Assembly: GCA_021824845.1 (NCBI GenBank) | Contig: JAKAJY010000115.1 | Coordinates: forward strand, 1-10,855 | Length of the DNA: 10,855 nt | Direction of reading: 5' to 3' | Source: an archaeon | Lineage (GTDB): Archaea > Thermoproteota > Nitrososphaeria > Nitrososphaerales > Nitrosopumilaceae | Program-made: the position numbers and the translations under genes | Notes under the pieces: generated by a model | Seen by the model: only the letters and a program-made list of their open reading frames with translations | Told to the model about the DNA's origin: nothing | Databases searched by the model: none | In this document: in pieces, positions 1 through 7,382 of the stretch | Numbering within the stretch: position 1 is the first letter of the stretch | Layout of the letters: the number at the start of each line of letters is the position of its first letter

Positions 1-1
1 G

Positions 2-460
2 GCCCCACCATTCATGGATTATCACCACACCGGGATATGCGTTGTCTGCATGATCTTTTGGTGCTGCCAAATATCCAACATAATCCTCAAAATAATTGAC
101 GTTTTGTCCATCAACTGCTAGCTCACCCATGCTTCCCTCGAATAGCTCCGAGTTGGTGTTTGTTTTAGTATAATCTGGCAAAACGTGGACTGCCCATCCC
201 CGCTCGATTAGTATGGTTACAGTTTGTGGCCTAACACACGCTGGTGTGCCTGTGGTCTTTTTCATGACCAGCTCAAACCCCTCATTACATGATATTTGAT
301 TGATGGAACCAGCCTTTAGAAACTGCATTCTAGGAGAATCCGAGACAAAATGAATGTGTGAATCATCAGATGTTTGTACTGCTTTGGCAGGAATTGCAAA
401 TACGGACAATAGCATGACAACCATTACACCAAACACAATCAAACTAACATGTCTTGCCAT
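2..460 (-). CDS. Secreted dienelactone hydrolase family protein (C-terminal part beyond window)
   Basis: Probable extracytoplasmic alpha/beta-hydrolase, substrate unknown. The visible 153 residues begin with a signal peptide: basic start MARH, a hydrophobic core to about residue 23, and a likely cleavage site after AKA (residues 25-27). A small domain follows around residues 40-100 with C58 (SCNEGFELV) and C75 (PACV) and the ending ERGW; I recall similar two-cysteine domains in secreted thaumarchaeal proteins. From about residue 123 the sequence becomes a dienelactone-hydrolase start, with PGVVIIHEWWG just before the window edge. The catalytic Cys/Asp/His triad would lie outside. I chose the ATG at 460 because a TTAATTAA element at 482-489 is centred about 26 bases upstream, fitting a leaderless transcript; an in-frame ATG at 466 would add two residues. 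The 64-bp gap to ureD and this own promoter suggest a separate unit. Confidence 0.8.
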   Translation of the reverse strand, partial: MARHVSLIVFGVMVVMLLSVFAIPAKAVQTSDDSHIHFVSDSPRMQFLKAGSINQISCNEGFELVMKKTTGTPACVRPQTVTILIERGWAVHVLPDYTKTNTNSELFEGSMGELAVDGQNVNYFEDYVGYLAAPKDHADNAYPGVVIIHEWWG

Positions 461-481
461 TGTCATGGTATGGTATTATGA

Positions 482-489
482 TTAATTAA
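482..489 (-). promoter_or_regulatory. TATA-box-like element of the secreted hydrolase gene
   Basis: TTAATTAA, centred about 26 bases before the ATG at 460, which is the usual archaeal TATA-to-start distance. The transcript would begin at or very near the start codon. Inferred from spacing and composition only. Confidence 0.45.
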
Positions 490-530
490 TGATGCTCATG
501 ATTTTGCAATTTATTTTACGATCCTAAAGA

Positions 531-1436
531 CTAGGTTTTCCGCATTTGATCAAATGTAGAATTCAGAACATGTTTTCTTACAATCTTTACACATTCATGT
601 ATGATGGTTTTGATGTCTTCAGTGGAATTGCCCACCAATCTCACAACCAGTCCAGAGTCTTCTGGCAAAAACGAGCAGCCGCCAATTGTCTCGACATTGT
701 CCAAAATTACGCCTATGTCAGATGAGATTTGTTCTAGTTGCTTCTTTTTTGTTATGATGTAAAGGGTTCCAAAAACAGATTTGGTTCCCAAAACTCCAAT
801 TTGGCTAAATTGCTGCTCTTTTGGATCAAGTCTGGCCGCATCCATGAATAGAGTTTTGCCGCCTTTGTTTTTTGCAGCTAACCTAAGATAGCATAAATCA
901 TAGTCAAACAATTCCCCCATGGCAACACGCCCCGGAGTTATTACTTCAGAATACACTATTGTAGAGTCGATTCCTGATGTTATTTTCACCTGCTGGAAAT
1001 ATCTGGATTTCTTGTATGGAATTATTTGATCTGGCAGGAATTCAAGATATGAGTTATCATCCACATCAATGTCCACGAATTGAGTTGCATAGTTGGAATC
1101 CATTTTGTAGATTCGCGTAGCTCCCTGTGTGGTGATGTTTGCAATTCCCCTGTTTTTTACTGATATCTCGACGTGATACCTATCACCTTGGAGAACCCCT
1201 CCAGAAGACGACATCAAAAACAAATAAGCCATTGATGGGTTTGCAACATCATAGTGCAGCGCTTTTTGCGTAAGGAGTGGCGCCTTGGAATATTGTTGTG
1301 TTACTAGAGTTTTGTTTTTTTCTTCATCCATCTCTAATGTGATTTTCAGGATGCCTGTTTTTTCAACAACATTGGAATCAACTTTGTATTGCTCAAATTC
1401 TGCTGGTATTTTTTCCAGCTTTCCTAGTTGGGTCAT
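531..1436 (-). CDS. ureD: Urease accessory protein UreD (UreH)
   Basis: Scaffold chaperone that binds apo-urease and passes nickel from the UreF-UreG complex into the active site; cytoplasmic. The 301 residues match the family throughout: SSGGVLQGD at 77-85 and the TTQGATRIYKM segment at 102-112 are UreD hallmarks, and the length is normal. It is the last gene of ureE-ureF-ureG-ureD. Its ATG overlaps the TGA of ureG in an ATGA (1433-1436), so translation is probably coupled; the only purine-rich stretch (AGGAG) lies too far upstream to be a good ribosome site. No obvious damage or missing region. Confidence 0.95.
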   Translation of the reverse strand: MTQLGKLEKIPAEFEQYKVDSNVVEKTGILKITLEMDEEKNKTLVTQQYSKAPLLTQKALHYDVANPSMAYLFLMSSSGGVLQGDRYHVEISVKNRGIANITTQGATRIYKMDSNYATQFVDIDVDDNSYLEFLPDQIIPYKKSRYFQQVKITSGIDSTIVYSEVITPGRVAMGELFDYDLCYLRLAAKNKGGKTLFMDAARLDPKEQQFSQIGVLGTKSVFGTLYIITKKKQLEQISSDIGVILDNVETIGGCSFLPEDSGLVVRLVGNSTEDIKTIIHECVKIVRKHVLNSTFDQMRKT

Positions 1437-2083
1437 GGGTGATGTGTCTTTGGCAACTCCTCAAAAAGCAGATCCTCTACAATGTGATTGACTACTTGTT
1501 CTATTCCGGTGTCATCCTTGCAGTTTACAAACACATGTGGCTTTCCTTTGCGGAGTGTTTTTGCATCCCTGTCCATGACTGAGAGGTCAGCATTGATCAG
1601 GCCGGCAAGATCAATTTTGTTGATCACCAGCAAATCGCATGATTCTATGCCAAGGCCTCCCTTTCTTGGATACTTGTCTCCGCCTGAGACATCAACTATG
1701 TAAATGAAATAGTCAGCCAGGGCCGGACTGAATGTGGTCATCACATTATCGCCACCGCTTTCAAGAATTATCAGGTCAAGCTCAGTGTGCTCTTGCTCGA
1801 TTTCCTCAATTAGTGCCAGATTCATTGATGGATCTTCGCGTATTGCGGTGTGTGGGCACCCTCCGGTGGCAATTCCAATTACCATGTTTTCAGGCAGTAA
1901 TCCCTGCTCAGTTGCCAAGTTTTTTCTGATTCTGTTTGCATCTTCTTTTGAGATGACATCATTTGATATGACACAGATTCTATAGCCACGCTTTGCAAGC
2001 ACTGGGACGATTTTTTCAATCAGCATGCTTTTTCCAGATCCGACGGGGCCACCTATTCCAATTCTCGGGATTCTTTTTGGCAT
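1433..2083 (-). CDS. ureG: Urease accessory GTPase UreG
   Basis: SIMIBI-class GTPase that carries nickel and drives urease activation through GTP hydrolysis, working with UreE, UreF and UreD in the cytoplasm. Counting from the ATG at 2083 (216 residues), the P-loop GPVGSGKS is at 12-19, the nickel-binding Cys-Pro-His motif at 76-78, ESGGDN at 108-113 and the guanine-specificity motif NKID at 155-158; all are intact. An upstream in-frame TTG at 2089 is possible, but a strong AAGGAG ribosome site (2091-2096) sits 7 bases before the ATG and only about one base before the TTG, so the ATG is preferred. That ribosome site begins inside the ureF stop codon. The gene end overlaps the ureD start by 4 bases. 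Confidence 0.96.
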   Translation of the reverse strand: MPKRIPRIGIGGPVGSGKSMLIEKIVPVLAKRGYRICVISNDVISKEDANRIRKNLATEQGLLPENMVIGIATGGCPHTAIREDPSMNLALIEEIEQEHTELDLIILESGGDNVMTTFSPALADYFIYIVDVSGGDKYPRKGGLGIESCDLLVINKIDLAGLINADLSVMDRDAKTLRKGKPHVFVNCKDDTGIEQVVNHIVEDLLFEELPKTHHP

Positions 2084-2090
2084 CGTCAAT

Positions 2091-2096
2091 CTCCTT
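2091..2096 (-). promoter_or_regulatory. Ribosome binding site of ureG
   Basis: AAGGAG on the minus strand, 7 bases before the ATG at 2083 and overlapping the TAA stop of ureF (2095-2097). It decides the ureG start in favour of 2083 over the TTG at 2089. It is the clearest Shine-Dalgarno sequence in the minus-strand urease unit. Confidence 0.7.
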
Positions 2097-2793
2097 ATGT
2101 TATGAACATTTTTGCTTCCATTTTTTCATGGTGTATCTGAAAAATGTCCGCTTGTGGAGAGAACTGCCAAATTTGATCATATGACTTTGAGATGTACTTG
2201 CCTACTTGCTCACTGATAATAGGTTTGAGTGAGTCTAGTATTTTCTGGCTTTCAATGTGCTGTATTATTCCAAGGCGTAGTGCAGCCCCGACTATGCTAA
2301 CCCCAAATCCATAAAACAACATCAGACAAGCATTTTGTTTTGATATGCCAAACGATTGTGCGGCAACGGAAAAAGATGCTGGGTATGTCCCAGGGGTGCG
2401 GGATTTTATGATTTCATTGTGGTATTGTGCGACAAACGGATCATTTCCAAGTGCTAAGACGCATTTGATGAGCTGTCTTCCGGATCGCATCGATGCCTCT
2501 CGCTGCTCCTTTACTAGCTTGATTTTACAGATAATATCGTCAACTAGCATGACACCGTCAAGATCCCCAAGAACTGCAAAATCATATGCATTTGCAAGTG
2601 CCACACAGTCGGCAGGCCCCACCTGTTGCAGATAATACATTTGAATCAGTTCTTTTACGCCATCTGCATTGGTTACCATCTTTTGGTAGTATAGGGTCTC
2701 AAGCCCATTTGACATCGTATAGAGCCCGGCTGGAAAGAAAGAATCCGACAGCTGCATCATACTGAGGCTGGAAAAGTCAGTGTTCATGTACAT
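2095..2793 (-). CDS. ureF: Urease accessory protein UreF
   Basis: All-helical accessory protein that bridges UreD and UreG and gates GTP hydrolysis during nickel insertion. The 232 residues carry the family signature QLSDSFFPAGLYTMSNGLETL-like start at 14-34, the REASMRSGRQL region at 98-108, and the C-terminal HHEKMEAKMF (221-230), equivalent to the conserved His/Arg-rich tail although the usual RLF is less well kept. The ATG at 2793 overlaps the end of ureE by 17 bases; a second in-frame ATG at 2787 would shorten the overlap to 11. No ribosome site is visible, so coupling to ureE translation is likely. Confidence 0.93.
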   Translation of the reverse strand: MYMNTDFSSLSMMQLSDSFFPAGLYTMSNGLETLYYQKMVTNADGVKELIQMYYLQQVGPADCVALANAYDFAVLGDLDGVMLVDDIICKIKLVKEQREASMRSGRQLIKCVLALGNDPFVAQYHNEIIKSRTPGTYPASFSVAAQSFGISKQNACLMLFYGFGVSIVGAALRLGIIQHIESQKILDSLKPIISEQVGKYISKSYDQIWQFSPQADIFQIHHEKMEAKMFIT

Positions 2794-3274
2794 TCATTGA
2801 TTTGTGAGGCTGAAAAATTTTCTCCTCCACTATTAGCTCGATTTTATCCATATAGTCCCGAAATAGCGTCCTAAACAGATCAATTTCCCCCCTATCATGA
2901 ATAGGAAATGAAATTGAATCAGCCTCCAAGGAGACAGGCCTGTGCAGATTACCTATGATGTGCCCAATTAGAACAAGGAATTTTGGTTCAAGACCCACAA
3001 ATCTTACCGAGATTGTTTGTTCTGGGATCTGTTGTATGAGGATTTTCACGTCATTCCCATAAAAGACGTCCCCGTGTGTCATTTTTGTGCCGCCATCAAG
3101 ATCAATCCCAATTTGTGTGCCATCTGATGTTTTTTGCTTTAGTCTTGTTTTTTCAAGATCATATCGTAAAATGTTTACTGTCTTGTAGTTTTCATTGTGT
3201 GAATTAGACTCGAACTCTTTTGCAAGCTCGGGATTCTCAAAAATATTTCCTATAATTTTTTCAACCTTAAGCAA
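2777..3274 (-). CDS. ureE: Urease nickel metallochaperone UreE
   Basis: Dimeric Ni-binding protein that loads UreG. The 165 residues show the UreE fold: N-terminal peptide-binding-like domain with THGDV at 66-70, and a ferredoxin-like metal-binding domain with GHIIGNLH at 104-111, whose last His fits the conserved dimer-interface nickel ligand. The tail ends NVHEH with H157, H163 and H165, much shorter than the long His-rich tails of some bacterial UreE proteins. The start is a TTG at 3274: a stop codon (3278-3280) lies two codons upstream and there is no Met before residue 65. A minus-strand TATA box about 28 bases upstream supports a nearly leaderless transcript starting here. First gene of the accessory unit, divergent from ureA. 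Confidence 0.9.
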   Translation of the reverse strand: MLKVEKIIGNIFENPELAKEFESNSHNENYKTVNILRYDLEKTRLKQKTSDGTQIGIDLDGGTKMTHGDVFYGNDVKILIQQIPEQTISVRFVGLEPKFLVLIGHIIGNLHRPVSLEADSISFPIHDRGEIDLFRTLFRDYMDKIELIVEEKIFQPHKSMNVHEH

Positions 3275-3297
3275 TGATCAATAATAGAAATTTGCAA

Positions 3298-3306
3298 AGT
3301 TATACT
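3298..3306 (-). promoter_or_regulatory. TATA box of the ureEFGD unit
   Basis: Minus-strand AGTATAACT, centred about 28 bases before the TTG start of ureE. It shares the 78-bp spacer 3275-3352 with the oppositely directed ureA promoter. Confidence 0.5.
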
Positions 3307-3321
3307 TTTTCTCTCTTAGAA

Positions 3322-3331
3322 TTATTAAATA
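3322..3331 (+). promoter_or_regulatory. TATA box of the ureABC unit
   Basis: TTATTAAATA, with its TTAAATA core centred about 25 bases before the ureA ATG at 3353. The spacing predicts a leaderless ureA message. It lies about 25 bases from the ureE TATA box, so binding of the basal factors in the two directions could interfere or be co-regulated. Confidence 0.5.
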
Positions 3332-3352
3332 CAAGATCCATCAAAACAAAGC

Positions 3353-3655
3353 ATGTTTTTGACTCCAAGGGAGATAGATAAATTACATATTTTTTTGGCA
3401 GCAGAGCTTGCACGTAAAAGAAAATCAAGAGGCCTCAAGCTCAATCATCCAGAGGCAGTCGCCATTATAACTGATCATATACTAGAAGGTGCGAGGGATG
3501 GCAAGTCCGTTGCAGACTTGATGAGCTCCGGTAGAAAAGTTCTAACAAAGAACGATGTCCTGCCAGGAGTACCGGAAATAATCCACACCATACAAGTCGA
3601 AGCTACCTTTGATGATGGAACAAAACTGGTCACGGTCCATGATCCAATTGTGTGA
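3353..3655 (+). CDS. ureA: Urease gamma subunit UreA
   Basis: Smallest structural subunit of urease; with UreB and UreC it forms the (alpha-beta-gamma)3 core. The 100 residues are the standard length and collinear with the family: [21 protein letters not shown] at the start, the [22 protein letters not shown] segment (about 32-53) and the end [28 protein letters not shown]. The ATG at 3353 is chosen because the encoded N-terminus matches family starts and a TATA box is correctly spaced for a leaderless transcript. It is separated from ureB by 3 bases. The gamma subunit is a separate protein here, not fused to beta as in Helicobacter. Confidence 0.96.
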   Translation: MFLTPREIDKLHIFLAAELARKRKSRGLKLNHPEAVAIITDHILEGARDGKSVADLMSSGRKVLTKNDVLPGVPEIIHTIQVEATFDDGTKLVTVHDPIV

Positions 3656-3658
3656 TGT

Positions 3659-4024
3659 ATGATGATACCTGGCGAATATTTCATTTCTGAGAAACCAATA
3701 ATTGCAAATCAGGGAAAAAAAACAATCACATTATCAGTCAAAAACACCGGCGATAGGCCGATTCAGGTTGGCTCTCATACGCACTTTTTTGAGTCAAACA
3801 AGGCCCTCGAATTTGTGCGTGAGCAGGCATATGGATTTCATCTCAATATCGCATCAGGCACATCCATTAGATTTGAGCCAGGCGAGACAAAAAGCGTCGA
3901 GCTGACTGAATATGGCGGAAAAAGAATTGTTTTTGGGTTTAGCGGGTTGGTAAATGGGCCGCTGTCTGAAAAGAAATCAGAGGCGCTGGAGAAGGCCAAA
4001 AGGGGAGGATTTCGGGGCGCATGA
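3659..4024 (+). CDS. ureB: Urease beta subunit UreB
   Basis: Beta-sandwich structural subunit of urease. The 121 residues contain [11 protein letters not shown] at the start, the diagnostic [17 protein letters not shown] (about 32-48) and the [20 protein letters not shown] and [13 protein letters not shown] blocks. Tandem ATGs at 3659 and 3662 leave a one-residue ambiguity. No ribosome site precedes it; the ureA stop is 3 bases upstream, so reinitiation is likely. Its TGA overlaps the ureC ATG (ATGA, 4021-4024). The tail after residue 105 is Lys/Glu-rich and ends GGFRGA. Confidence 0.96.
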   Translation: MMIPGEYFISEKPIIANQGKKTITLSVKNTGDRPIQVGSHTHFFESNKALEFVREQAYGFHLNIASGTSIRFEPGETKSVELTEYGGKRIVFGFSGLVNGPLSEKKSEALEKAKRGGFRGA

Positions 4025-5733
4025 CACTAGAGATTCCAAGAAAAAAGTATGTGGATCTTTTTGGCCCCACTATAGGCGATAAGATCAGACTGGGGGACAC
4101 TGACCTAATCATAGAAATTGAAAAAGACCTGCTCAGATATGGAGACGAAGCAGTCTTTGGTGGGGGAAAGAGCATACGGGACGGAATGGCTCAGGCAAGC
4201 GGCACTAGTCGCAATGATTCGGTAGATTTGGTAATTACAAACACAATTGTGCTTGATCCAATTCTTGGAATAATCAAGGCAGACATTGGAGTCAAGGACG
4301 GAATGATTGCCGGCATTGGAAAGGCTGGCAATCCAAACATCATGGATGGAATTGATATTGTAATATCATCAAACACGGAGGTGATTTCTGGTGAGCACTT
4401 GATTTGTACTCCGGGTGCAGTGGATACACACATTCATTTTATTTCGCCACAGCAAACAATTGATGCAATTTGCGGCGGCACTACCACCATGATCGGCGGT
4501 GGAACAGGTCCTGCAGATGGAACTAATGCAACAACATGCACGCCTGGAAAATGGTACATACACAAAATGATAGAGGCCGCAGAGGAGTTCCCAATGAATT
4601 TTGGTTTTCTAGGAAAAGGAAATGATTCTGAAGAAGCATCGCTAATTGATCAGATAAGGGAAGGCGCGTGTGGGCTCAAGCTGCACGAAGACTGGGGTAC
4701 CACGCCCGCAACAATAGATACAGCACTACGAGTTGCCGACAAGACAGATACCCAGGTTGCCATACACACGGACACACTAAACGAGTGTGGTTATGTTGAT
4801 GACACCATTGCGGCAATTGCCGGAAGGGCGATTCACACATACCACACAGAGGGCGCTGGCGGGGGCCACGCCCCAGACATTATGAAGATGGCGAGCGAGG
4901 CAAACATCTTGCCATCATCTACAAATCCCACTAGGCCATTTACTGTAAACACGCTTGATGAACACCTGGACATGATGATGGTTTGTCATCACCTCAATTC
5001 GTCTGTTCCAGAAGATGTCTCGTTTGCAGAGTCAAGAATACGTGCAGAGACAATAGCTGCAGAAGACATACTTCATGATATTGGTGCGCTAAGCATGATG
5101 TCATCAGATAGCCAGGCAATGGGCAGAATTGGCGAGGTAACAACTAGGAATTGGCAAAGCGCAGACAAGATGAAAAAGATTTCAGGAAGGCATCAAAACG
5201 AAACAGGTGACAATGACAATTTCAGAGTAAAGCGCTACTTGGCAAAGATAACAATCAACCCCGCAATAACTCATGGAATATCCGAATATGTCGGATCCTT
5301 AGAGCCAGGCAAAATAGCAGATATCATAGTCTGGTCTCCGCAGTTTTTTGGCGCCAAGCCAAAGATGATAATCAAGGGCGGAATGATTGCATATTCTTTG
5401 ATGGGTGACCCAAATGCATCGATTCCCACCACAGAGCCAGTCTATTACAGACCGATGTTTGGCGCATTGGGCAAGGCAAAGCAGGAAATCTCCTTCGTAT
5501 TTACATCAAAACTTGCACTAGAAAACGGCCTTGAGGGAAAATTGGGAGTTTCAAAGAAATTCCTTGCAGTAAAAAACTGCCGAAACATTGGCAAAAAAGA
5601 CATGGTTCTCAATGACGCCACGCCAAAAATAGAAATCGATCCGGAAACGTATCAGGTAAAAATCGATGGCAAAACAGCCACAACAAAACCAGCTACCAGT
5701 GTGCCACTTGCAAGACTGTACAATTTGTTTTGA
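4021..5733 (+). CDS. ureC: Urease alpha (catalytic) subunit UreC
   Basis: Hydrolyses urea to ammonia and carbamate, hence CO2, at a di-nickel centre; cytoplasmic. At 570 residues it is full length, and every active-site residue of Klebsiella aerogenes urease is found at an offset of exactly +3: H137 and H139 (THIH), carbamylated K220 and H222 (GLKLHEDWG), H249, H275, flap C322-H323 (MVCHHL) and D363 (SSDSQAMGR). An active enzyme is expected. The start is fixed by the ATGA overlap with ureB; GGGGAGG lies about 13 bases upstream at 4002-4008. Last gene of ureABC, followed by a hairpin plus T-run. For an ammonia oxidiser, urea hydrolysis supplies both ammonia and inorganic carbon. No urea transporter lies in the window. 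Confidence 0.98.
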   Translation: MTLEIPRKKYVDLFGPTIGDKIRLGDTDLIIEIEKDLLRYGDEAVFGGGKSIRDGMAQASGTSRNDSVDLVITNTIVLDPILGIIKADIGVKDGMIAGIGKAGNPNIMDGIDIVISSNTEVISGEHLICTPGAVDTHIHFISPQQTIDAICGGTTTMIGGGTGPADGTNATTCTPGKWYIHKMIEAAEEFPMNFGFLGKGNDSEEASLIDQIREGACGLKLHEDWGTTPATIDTALRVADKTDTQVAIHTDTLNECGYVDDTIAAIAGRAIHTYHTEGAGGGHAPDIMKMASEANILPSSTNPTRPFTVNTLDEHLDMMMVCHHLNSSVPEDVSFAESRIRAETIAAEDILHDIGALSMMSSDSQAMGRIGEVTTRNWQSADKMKKISGRHQNETGDNDNFRVKRYLAKITINPAITHGISEYVGSLEPGKIADIIVWSPQFFGAKPKMIIKGGMIAYSLMGDPNASIPTTEPVYYRPMFGALGKAKQEISFVFTSKLALENGLEGKLGVSKKFLAVKNCRNIGKKDMVLNDATPKIEIDPETYQVKIDGKTATTKPATSVPLARLYNLF

Positions 5734-5742
5734 ATCATCTGA

Positions 5743-5771
5743 AAAATATTTAGTAAAATATTTTGATTTTT
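5743..5771. terminator. Bidirectional terminator-like hairpin between ureC and the dehydratase gene
   Basis: Perfect 9-bp inverted repeat, AAAATATTT (5743-5751) and AAATATTTT (5756-5764), with a 4-base loop. On plus, T5 follows at 5767-5771; on minus the far arm runs into T5. It lies between two convergent genes whose ends are 60 bp apart. The stem is pure A/T, so in archaea the T-runs may matter more than the fold. Confidence 0.5.
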
Positions 5772-5793
5772 AATGAAGAGATAGATTAAAAGT

Positions 5794-7296
5794 CTATTTT
5801 GTGATTTTAAAGACTCGCTTAAAGTAATCCGAGTTTTCCTTGTTTTCCTCGGTATCCTCTTTTACGTTTGCAAGATTCTTTGCCAGGTTTTTCTTGTAGC
5901 CAAGCTGCATTTGTCTTGCAATTTGGATTCTCTGTGCCTGTGGTGAACCTGCGCCGTGCATGGATTCAGTCAGATAGCCGACTGCGTTTCTGCCAAGAGT
6001 CATGTTCTCAATTAATCTTAGAATTCTCATTCTGTTTTCAACGTCTGTTCCCTTTCTTCCAGCCAAGTATTTTTTGAGCAGCGGTCCGGTTGTCGTATTT
6101 CTAAAGTCTTTCTCAGATGGTAATGTTACAACAAGGCCGCCTGCGATATCCTGTGCAAGTCTTGAGATTTCATATGGGAATCTAGTTACATTATGCTTGC
6201 ATACGTTTGCCAGCATGTCGTCGTTTAGCCACACGCCTGACTTCATTTCCTGTGCCTGGTATGATGATGAAATGCCTGCGGCAAAGATTGACTCGTTTAG
6301 ATGTGTCATCTCGACTAGCTTGTCTCGAATGTGAGACACGTCTGGAATTCCATTATAATCAGAAATGGCAGCTGCTGCCCCAATTAGTACGTCGCCAAGG
6401 CCTGTCTTGCAGACATAGCTTCTTCTGTGATAGCAGGTGAATCGCTCGACTAACATTGCTGCAAACTCTACCTCACCATTCATGAAAATTAGATCATTTG
6501 GAATGAATACGTTATCCAGTATGACCATTGCTTCTTGGCCTGCAAACTGTGAGTTACCAGAATCAATGTCGCCTTCCTCCATGCTTCGAGTATCGCATGA
6601 TTGTCTGCCATAGATGTATGTTATACCTGGCGCATCGACTGGAATGGCGCCGACAATTCCCCAGTCCTTGTCTTTTTCCAATAACCTGATGGTTGGCATT
6701 ATTATCATCCAGTGCGAGTTGATTACGCCAGTTTGGTGGGCTTTGGCGCCAGTCACGTATACGCCGTCTGCGGTTCTTTTTGTGATATGGACAAATAGAT
6801 CAGGGTCTGCTTGCTCAGACGGTGCCTTACTTCTGTCTCCTTTGACATCAGTCATTGCGCCTCCGATTACAAAGTTCTCTTCTTGTATCTTTTTGATAAA
6901 GGCTAGTAATCTTTTGTGATAATTGGTATGATGTTTTTCATCGATCTCAAATGTTGTAGAATGCAGTGAATTTAGCGCATCCATTCCTACGCATCGCTGA
7001 AAGCATGTTCCGGTAAGCTGACCAAGCTTTCTTTGCATCTTGTTTTGCAATACCAGATCATTTGCAGATTCCGCAATGTGCAAGAATCGGTTTACCCTTT
7101 TTCCAGATATTTTGGACATGGGGGATGCTAGGTCTTCTTCGCGTGCTGCCAGATCATATGTTTCGGCAACTGCATTAATTGAGGGCCGAATCATTGGGTG
7201 CTCTACTGGATCTTGTACTTGTTCCCCAAAAAGATAGACAGTGAGTTTTCTTCCCTTAAGACTTTGGATGTAATCTTGGCCAGTCTTAATTGCCAT
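5794..7296 (-). CDS. 4-Hydroxybutyryl-CoA dehydratase
   Basis: Converts 4-hydroxybutyryl-CoA to crotonyl-CoA by a radical mechanism using FAD and a [4Fe-4S] cluster; key enzyme of the thaumarchaeal hydroxypropionate/hydroxybutyrate cycle. It belongs to the HpaB-like acyl-CoA-dehydrogenase-fold family. The 500 residues show the cluster ligands: C98 and C102 (TCFQRC), H290 and C296 (YHRRSYVC), matching C99, C103, H292 and C299 of the Clostridium aminobutyricum enzyme; these ligands separate it from plain HpaB monooxygenases. The second pair is one residue closer together here. The C-terminus (about 470-500) is a charged extension. The ATG at 7296 is supported by a TATA box 26-27 bases upstream, so a leaderless single-gene transcript is likely. 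It corresponds to the enzyme identified in Nitrosopumilus maritimus as Nmar_0207. Confidence 0.93.
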   Translation of the reverse strand: MAIKTGQDYIQSLKGRKLTVYLFGEQVQDPVEHPMIRPSINAVAETYDLAAREEDLASPMSKISGKRVNRFLHIAESANDLVLQNKMQRKLGQLTGTCFQRCVGMDALNSLHSTTFEIDEKHHTNYHKRLLAFIKKIQEENFVIGGAMTDVKGDRSKAPSEQADPDLFVHITKRTADGVYVTGAKAHQTGVINSHWMIIMPTIRLLEKDKDWGIVGAIPVDAPGITYIYGRQSCDTRSMEEGDIDSGNSQFAGQEAMVILDNVFIPNDLIFMNGEVEFAAMLVERFTCYHRRSYVCKTGLGDVLIGAAAAISDYNGIPDVSHIRDKLVEMTHLNESIFAAGISSSYQAQEMKSGVWLNDDMLANVCKHNVTRFPYEISRLAQDIAGGLVVTLPSEKDFRNTTTGPLLKKYLAGRKGTDVENRMRILRLIENMTLGRNAVGYLTESMHGAGSPQAQRIQIARQMQLGYKKNLAKNLANVKEDTEENKENSDYFKRVFKITK

Positions 7297-7317
7297 GTGA
7301 ATATCACATCGAACTGG

Positions 7318-7327
7318 TATAAATATT
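7318..7327 (-). promoter_or_regulatory. TATA box of the 4-hydroxybutyryl-CoA dehydratase gene
   Basis: Minus-strand AATATTTATA centred 26-27 bases before the ATG at 7296. No ribosome site is visible, fitting a leaderless message for this highly expressed carbon-fixation gene. Confidence 0.6.
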
Positions 7328-7356
7328 GACTAGCGATCGAGCGGTTTTGGTATTGG

Positions 7357-7382
7357 CACTAGTTTAAAAATGAAAACTAGTG
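7357..7382. repeat. Inverted repeat across the tag stop codon
   Basis: Arms CACTAGTTT (7357-7365) and AAACTAGTG (7374-7382), perfect over 9 bp, with an 8-base loop. The tag stop codon (7377-7379) lies in one arm. On minus the loop reads as a T-rich stretch (TCATTTTT), so it may form the 3' end of the arsenic operon transcript. It lies about 30 bp upstream of the dehydratase TATA box and could instead be a regulator site. Confidence 0.45.

Noticed and set aside
2084..2089. TTG start of ureG two codons upstream
   Set aside because: The AAGGAG ribosome site is only about one base from it but 7 bases from the ATG at 2083.
4191..4563. Minus-strand open frames inside ureC
   Set aside because: Low-complexity Ser/Ile/Pro-rich shadows antisense to a highly conserved gene.
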